From NCBI GenBank assembly GCA_026395455.1, contig JAPLYR010000054.1, forward strand, positions 1-18,588: a stretch of DNA of 18,588 bases, read 5' to 3'. Of the stretch, positions 14,539 to 18,588 are shown piece by piece. This DNA is from Candidatus Roizmanbacteria bacterium. Its GTDB lineage: Bacteria > Patescibacteriota > Microgenomatia > UBA1406 > GWC2-37-13. The position numbers and the translations under genes were made by a program. Position 1 is the stretch's first letter. Every line of letters begins with the position of its first letter. Under the pieces are notes generated by a model. The model searched no databases. It was not told the DNA's origin and saw nothing but the letters and a program-made list of their open reading frames with translations.

Positions 14539-15216
14539 TTATTTTAAAAATGTGTTTCGCCAAATTTCAAAATCTAATACACTGACTTTTTTATCGCTAT
14601 TAAAATCTGCTGATGATAACGGATTTGGATCGATAAGTGCATTATTTCCTACAGATTGAAGTTGGGATTTAAATACATCAAAATCTGAAGTATTAATGAG
14701 TTGATCACAGTTTGCATCCCCTTTTATACGAAGTGGGCATGGTTTTGGAGTTGGGGTTGGGGTTATGCAGATTGGCATCGGCATGACCTGTGCGCATGCC
14801 ATTCCAACACGACAAGTAGGCATAGGAGGTTGATAACATTGTGAACCAATTGGGCATGACGACTTACCACAACAAGGACCTGTTGCAGCACAACACGTCT
14901 GTCCACCACAGCCATCTGAAACACATTGAGTAGGTTGCCCGCAAGAGCCAATACAGGATATTGTCCTTCGATAACATACTGCGGAAGCAGAAACCCCACT
15001 TGAAGAAGGATTACTCACTGTAGTTTGTTGGAGAGTGTTAGAAGTTTTGCCAGATGTATTTACAACAGATGGAGCTCTTTGTAAAATCCCACTATTTACG
15101 GATGTGTTTTGTATAGGTGAACTCATATCCCCTTCCCCTACTGGCATTGCATACACTATACCCGAAGATAAAAGTAAGAATGCACCCATTATAATGACAA
15201 GCTTTGTACGCAACAT
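14539..15216 (-). CDS. Secreted Cys-rich dockerin-like protein, paralogue 1
   Basis: This 225-residue protein has a signal peptide at about 1-23 (ends VYA), a Ser/Thr/Asn-rich stretch (25-80), and a Cys-rich middle with CGQPTQCVSDGCGGQTCC (about 90-110) and more Cys pairs. A Pro/Thr linker (TPTPTPKP) leads to a C-terminal dockerin-like domain (about 164-225) with GDANCDQLINTSDFDVF and ADFNSDKKVSVLDFEIW. The two calcium-loop-like repeats are a little off the D-x-N-x-D-G consensus (Cys and Gln/Lys at usual positions). The last 60 residues are about 75% identical to paralogue 2, just upstream. It has its own promoter-like sequence and is the first of six genes read with almost no gap. It is probably a secreted dockerin-bearing subunit; binding function is not recognised in the Cys-rich part. 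Confidence 0.8.
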   Translation of the reverse strand: MLRTKLVIIMGAFLLLSSGIVYAMPVGEGDMSSPIQNTSVNSGILQRAPSVVNTSGKTSNTLQQTTVSNPSSSGVSASAVCYRRTISCIGSCGQPTQCVSDGCGGQTCCAATGPCCGKSSCPIGSQCYQPPMPTCRVGMACAQVMPMPICITPTPTPKPCPLRIKGDANCDQLINTSDFDVFKSQLQSVGNNALIDPNPLSSADFNSDKKVSVLDFEIWRNTFLK

Positions 15217-15230
15217 ATCTAGATAGTATC

Positions 15231-15259
15231 ACTATAGAGAAAAGAAGAATGATTTGCAA
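15231..15259 (-). promoter_or_regulatory. Promoter of the cohesin/dockerin operon
   Basis: On the minus strand TTGCAA (15259-15254), a 17-bp spacer and TATAGT (15236-15231) precede the ATG at 15216 by 14 nt. The layout is the same as before paralogue 2 (TTGC box, 17 bp, TATAGT). The expected leader is only about 7 nt and has no Shine-Dalgarno site. Confidence 0.65.
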
Positions 15260-15310
15260 GACAAATTAATTAAAAAAATGTTTTTGTTTAAACGTCCGGA
15301 TGTTTTAACG

Positions 15311-15919
15311 TTATTTTAAGAATGTATTGCGCCAAATTTCAAAATCTAATACGCTGACTTTTTTATCGCTATTAAAGTCCGAGTTTGCCTTAGGGTTAAA
15401 GTCTACAATTATGCTGTTCCCATATGACTGTAATTGAGCTTTAAAAATATCAAAATCTAAGCTGTTGACAACTTGATCACAGTTCGCGTCTCCTTTTGGC
15501 AAAAGTAACGAACAGTTAGGTGTAGGAGTCGGCACACAGGCAGCAGTTGCAGGACAACATGATTGCCCACCACAGCCATTTGATGCACAACGGGCAATTT
15601 GACCACATGTGGCAGTACATGCAAGAGCAACTGGCTGACAAGGAGCTGGAGCACTTCCTCCCCCACCTCCACTATCATCACCTCCACCACTCTTTCCTCC
15701 ACCAGGTGCAGGAACATATACTCTCGTGAAATTCCCAGGGTCTGTTGCACATGAACCTCCCGCACAATCTGACTTACCGGTAACTGTACCTGAACTATCT
15801 TTTATAACCCAATATCCTCCAGAACTTTTGGCAGCATTTACCGTGAATTGAATAGATGTTAAAATAACGAAGATAAAAAATACTCCACCAATTAAAATAA
15901 TGAGATTTGTGCGAAACAT
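15311..15919 (-). CDS. Secreted Cys/Gly-rich dockerin-like protein, paralogue 2
   Basis: This 202-residue protein has a signal peptide at about 1-29 (ends VNA) and a short beta region with GGYWVIKDSSG. A Gly/Asp/Ser-rich linker follows (about 73-90), then a Cys-rich segment CGQIARCASNGCGGQSCC that parallels paralogue 1. The C-terminal dockerin-like domain (about 142-202) has GDANCDQVVNSLDFDIF and SDFNSDKKVSVLDFEIW. The last 22 residues equal those of paralogue 1, and the DNA there is almost the same, which points to recent duplication or gene conversion. The middle parts differ, so the docking end is kept while the cargo end changed. It has its own promoter 11 nt before the ATG. A 94-bp gap with only a weak hairpin and a 7-T run (about 15272-15278) separates it from the next gene. 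Confidence 0.8.
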   Translation of the reverse strand: MFRTNLIILIGGVFFIFVILTSIQFTVNAAKSSGGYWVIKDSSGTVTGKSDCAGGSCATDPGNFTRVYVPAPGGGKSGGGDDSGGGGGSAPAPCQPVALACTATCGQIARCASNGCGGQSCCPATAACVPTPTPNCSLLLPKGDANCDQVVNSLDFDIFKAQLQSYGNSIIVDFNPKANSDFNSDKKVSVLDFEIWRNTFLK

Positions 15920-15930
15920 ATCAATATAAT

Positions 15931-15959
15931 ACTATAGTGAAAAATACAGACATAAGCAA
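15931..15959 (-). promoter_or_regulatory. Promoter of dockerin-like paralogue 2
   Basis: On the minus strand TTGCTT (15959-15954), a 17-bp spacer and TATAGT (15936-15931) lie 11 nt before the ATG at 15919. It fits in the 44-bp gap after the small membrane protein. The predicted leader is about 4 nt. Confidence 0.65.
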
Positions 15960-15963
15960 ACAG

Positions 15964-16260
15964 TTAGATCACCTTCAACAATCGAAAGAGACCAAATGAA
16001 ATGAAGTAGAAGAGAACAATCTGGAAGAGTGGTAAATAGAGTGATAAAAAGATTGTGACAAGGGCAAGAATAAAGAATGCTTCATTGTGAATAGCAGGGA
16101 GCAACCCTTTGGTGATAAGCATGAGAATAATAAGCATCAACAGAATTCGTGGATTAAACCAATACAATGGCCATCCAAAAAACATGGCGCACCCGACAAG
16201 AATGGCTGCAAGAATGAGAAAAATTTCTTTGGTATCAAAGTAAAATGGTCCGAGGTACAT
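15964..16260 (-). CDS. Small membrane protein of unknown function
   Basis: This 98-residue, strongly hydrophobic protein has a short N-terminus (YLGPFYFDTK) and three or four membrane segments (about 11-29, 35-50, 60-78 and 78-95), ending LLKVI. It has no recognisable motif or charged active site. It has a good promoter just before it and sits between the Cys-rich exported proteins and the dockerin-like genes. This could mean a role in their export or anchoring, but nothing in the sequence shows it. The length and clean hydrophobic pattern support a real gene. Confidence 0.7.
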   Translation of the reverse strand: MYLGPFYFDTKEIFLILAAILVGCAMFFGWPLYWFNPRILLMLIILMLITKGLLPAIHNEAFFILALVTIFLSLYLPLFQIVLFYFISFGLFRLLKVI

Positions 16261-16266
16261 AAATTC

Positions 16267-16295
16267 ATGTTACTGACAAATATCTAACATGTCAA
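16267..16295 (-). promoter_or_regulatory. Promoter of the small membrane protein
   Basis: On the minus strand a consensus TTGACA (16295-16290), a 17-bp spacer and TAACAT (16272-16267, 4 of 6 to consensus) precede the ATG at 16260 by only 6 nt. Transcription would begin at or next to the A of the ATG, giving a truly leaderless mRNA. Confidence 0.55.
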
Positions 16296-16311
16296 CTTTA
16301 TTTGATGCTAT

Positions 16312-16782
16312 TTATTTTGTGATTGCTTCAAGATCACTTTGAGAAGGAGGTGTATCGGTCTCAGGCACTCGAATTGTTATGGTTTTTTTCTCTCCTTTTA
16401 TGGTAATGGTATATGTGTATATTTTGTATGGGATTTCATCAAGATTAACAGTTGTAATAGTCTTTCCACTATATGTTTGTGCATAGGTCCCTTTTGAAAT
16501 TTGTTTCATAGGTTCTGTTTTTACTTTGTCAAGTAGCGTCTTAAATTCATCCATATTTGCAATGATGGCTTTCTGAGTTTTTATTTTATTCAGACTTCCG
16601 TCTGATTTATCAAAAATGCCACCAAGATATTTGTTTGCATTTGATGCAATATACTGCTCAGGATGACTTCTTAATGTTGCAGAATCATTAATAAAAAAAA
16701 TAGCATTGCATAACGTTGCAATTCCCAAGCTCAACATCAAAATACTTATTATTTTCAAGCCATTAAAAAATTGAGTTTTCAT
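16312..16782 (-). CDS. Exported or anchored protein of unknown function
   Basis: This 156-residue protein has one N-terminal hydrophobic segment (about 9-29, LKIISILMLSLGIATLCNAIFF), a signal peptide or anchor. A mixed alpha/beta soluble part follows, with a basic helix (LNKIKTQKAIIANMDEFKTLL) and a beta hairpin at the end (KIYTYTITIKGEKKTITIRV), closed by a Pro/Ser tail. The family is not recognised. It follows the large Cys-rich gene by 1 nt and is probably made with it; the next gene has its own promoter. It may be a chaperone or structural partner of the Cys-rich protein, but that is a guess from position alone. Confidence 0.7.
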   Translation of the reverse strand: MKTQFFNGLKIISILMLSLGIATLCNAIFFINDSATLRSHPEQYIASNANKYLGGIFDKSDGSLNKIKTQKAIIANMDEFKTLLDKVKTEPMKQISKGTYAQTYSGKTITTVNLDEIPYKIYTYTITIKGEKKTITIRVPETDTPPSQSDLEAITK

Positions 16783-16783
16783 A

Positions 16784-18588
16784 TTAATTACAATAATCCC
16801 CCTCTAAATTGAGAACGTATCCCGATGTGCTTGGTGAAAATGATTTGGAACTATATGCCCCAGCAACACGATATATAACCACATTAATACTAGTCATCGT
16901 CTCCGTACTCACATAGTCACTACCTCCTGCGGCAATAGTTTTACTAAATCTACTAGTAGCACCAACTGTCATACTGTTTGTGCATTTATTATTAATAACT
17001 ATCATTACTAGATTGGGCGTACAACAATAAGCAGTGCCCCAAAAGGAGCTTGAACACTGATATCCATTATTAGGTCCAAATCCATATGTCCCACACCCTC
17101 CACCCGTATTTCCACAATAACTTTGTGCGATTCCCGTCGCAGTTACACACTTTGCATCATTTGAAACTGTTGGAGCAGCTGCAACTTGAGGGGCGGTACA
17201 CATACATTTTGTAATATCTTCGACATTGGCTCCAAGTGGATATGTATTACATGTCGAATCATCAAACCATATTCCTTGGTTTGATTTATGGACGATGCGA
17301 GTATTACAATCATTGAAAGGACAAGTTTTACTAACGGTTGAGCAAGCCTCCGTACAGGTATACCTTTGACATGCAATTGTCACATTAGAGTCTACTACTG
17401 CAGCTGTCTTACATTTACAAATTGTCTTCATTTCTGTCTCTGTTTTAGGCTTACATGTTGCCCCGTCAATAATGTTGTATGGTGATGCATTTGTTTTATA
17501 ATATGACTGCCCTGTATCTCCTCCTGCTGCACCACAAACACCGCTTTGATCATTACAATTAATGTTTGTACCAGGACATGCGGTTGGAAGCGTAATTGGT
17601 GCTCCTTCAACACAATAGTGTGTGTCTATATTGCCCCATGTTACCTCATTACAACTTGTTGGACTTGAATAACTATAACAAGCTTGATTTGATGTGGTTG
17701 ACACAGATGCACAAGCCGTAGATTTTGATTTGTAATAACTAAACGTATCCACCCCCTGATAATGAGCATTTCCAGCTCCACAATTGGCGGAAAGGAGTTC
17801 ACAATTTGAAGCGGGATCAACAACTGGAGAGACGACTGGTGACACAATTGGTGAGACTGCAACTTCCGGATTGGCGCAACCATCACCCCATGCGCCTTCC
17901 CCTACTTGACAGGTAAGATTTCCACCACAATGTGTTACGACTGCATTATTTTGTGCATCACACCTTGCAAATTCAACATTTGAAATGCAGTGAAACTTCT
18001 CATCCTTTGGGATTACTTTACCTGTATCTGTGACCGTACAGGTTGTTGGAACTGGGGTATTTGCAGTTTCATAATCTGCCTGTGCACCACCATCTACGGT
18101 ATCATTGGGACATTCAAACCATCTAGTTGCACCGTAGGTGTTTCCATACACTGCATCTGTACATGGAGTATTCATTCCATTATTTGCCCTAGCTGTTGCA
18201 CTCGCATATATTCGAACCTTACCCTTTTGTAAAAAACAACACGCCATGCCTTCAGTGCGCCCATTATTATTTTGAGGATATAGTCCTTGAGGGGTATCTG
18301 TCGCTGGAGCGACGACATTTTTACAACAACAGTTCAATACTGTGTTGTTTTCCGAGTTCCATTGAGTATTTGAAATGTAGAGACCACCTTTTGCTTCACA
18401 AACCATTGAACAATTTTGAGTACCTGGAGTACCCGTCAAATGAGTTCCTGTGGTACAAGATTTTTCTGGGACAACAACAGGTGGACAATAATATCCGTAA
18501 TATGTTGGTGCGCTACCTAAAGTACATGCTGTCGTACAACCTGTACTATTACTCCCTGCATTACAAATGGGTTGAGTACCACAATAAT
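16784..18588 (-). CDS. Partial gene: large secreted Cys-rich modular protein
   Basis: The frame is open to the right end of the window, so the start lies outside; the TTG at 18439 is only an in-frame codon. At least 600 residues are seen, with well over 50 cysteines. They form a chain of small modules with CxxC, CCC, CKC and xxCxC patterns, each holding Tyr-Tyr or aromatic-Cys pairs. A short Pro/Val/Ser linker (SPIVSPVVSPVVDP) lies in the middle. The C-terminus is a small Cys-free beta domain (SRFSKTIAAGGSDYVSTETMTSINVVIYRV) closed by a final Cys. No dockerin, cohesin or membrane segment is seen. It is likely a secreted, disulphide-stabilised surface or adhesion protein. It resembles no family I can name. 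Confidence 0.75.
   Translation of the reverse strand, partial: YCGTQPICNAGSNSTGCTTACTLGSAPTYYGYYCPPVVVPEKSCTTGTHLTGTPGTQNCSMVCEAKGGLYISNTQWNSENNTVLNCCCKNVVAPATDTPQGLYPQNNNGRTEGMACCFLQKGKVRIYASATARANNGMNTPCTDAVYGNTYGATRWFECPNDTVDGGAQADYETANTPVPTTCTVTDTGKVIPKDEKFHCISNVEFARCDAQNNAVVTHCGGNLTCQVGEGAWGDGCANPEVAVSPIVSPVVSPVVDPASNCELLSANCGAGNAHYQGVDTFSYYKSKSTACASVSTTSNQACYSYSSPTSCNEVTWGNIDTHYCVEGAPITLPTACPGTNINCNDQSGVCGAAGGDTGQSYYKTNASPYNIIDGATCKPKTETEMKTICKCKTAAVVDSNVTIACQRYTCTEACSTVSKTCPFNDCNTRIVHKSNQGIWFDDSTCNTYPLGANVEDITKCMCTAPQVAAAPTVSNDAKCVTATGIAQSYCGNTGGGCGTYGFGPNNGYQCSSSFWGTAYCCTPNLVMIVINNKCTNSMTVGATSRFSKTIAAGGSDYVSTETMTSINVVIYRVAGAYSSKSFSPSTSGYVLNLEGDYCN

Noticed and set aside
15260..15310. 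Palindrome-like AAACGTCCGGATGTTT with a T-run as a terminator after paralogue 2
   Set aside because: The palindrome has no loop, the alternative stem is only 4-5 bp, and the T-run is about 15 nt away. It is too weak to list.
8037..15919. A true cellulosome
   Set aside because: No glycoside hydrolase, cellulose-binding scaffoldin or SLH domain is visible. Only the interaction modules are alike.

Overview
The window looks like a stretch of a Candidate Phyla Radiation (Patescibacteria) genome, most like the Microgenomates group. This is inferred from the gene set, not from a marker gene. The signs are AT-rich DNA, very tight gene spacing, few Shine-Dalgarno sites, GT-C glycosyltransferases with no sugar-nucleotide genes beside them, a YtxH-like protein, and many single-anchor surface proteins with cohesin-like, Fn3-like and dockerin-like modules joined by Pro/Thr linkers. 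TGA ends several genes, so the Gly-UGA code of Gracilibacteria does not apply.

Left part (1-7202): the 3' end of a plus-strand gene for a protein with an internal duplication (1-1269) ends at a strong hairpin terminator. A minus-strand GT-C glycosyltransferase (2914 down to 1300) converges on it. Its start codon overlaps that of a divergent large plus-strand GT-C/AftD-like membrane protein (2913-6124). That gene overlaps an SLT-like (lytic transglycosylase-like) secreted protein by 8 nt (6117-7202). Together these look like an envelope-glycan module.

Middle (7203-8036): a 261-bp convergent gap holds two long imperfect inverted repeats. It is followed by a minus-strand YtxH-like gene (7464-7895) and an AT-rich intergenic stretch.

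Right part (8037-18588): all genes are on the minus strand, mostly with 1-4 nt gaps or overlaps. In order of transcription they are: a very Cys-rich secreted protein (5' end outside the window), two small membrane or exported proteins, two paralogous Cys-rich dockerin-like proteins, a cohesin-like/Fn3-like/dockerin-like protein, a cohesin-like plus jelly-roll protein, a Cys/Gly-rich jelly-roll/dockerin-like protein, a small anchored protein, a cohesin-like protein ending in an LPQSG-plus-membrane-segment signal, and an Fn3-like protein with a Thr-Pro tail. I read this as a candidate cell-surface assembly in which dockerin-bearing proteins dock on membrane- or wall-anchored cohesin-bearing proteins. 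Family assignments rest on reading motifs only.

Two things cut across the window. First, five genes are each split by one frameshift, with the rest of the protein continuing in another frame. This points to indel errors in the sequence, or to gene decay. Second, several putative promoters place the -10 box only 6-14 nt before the start codon, which suggests leaderless mRNAs. Once the split genes are joined, no gap longer than about 260 bp lacks a gene. I saw no tRNA, rRNA, CRISPR array, transposase or integrase.
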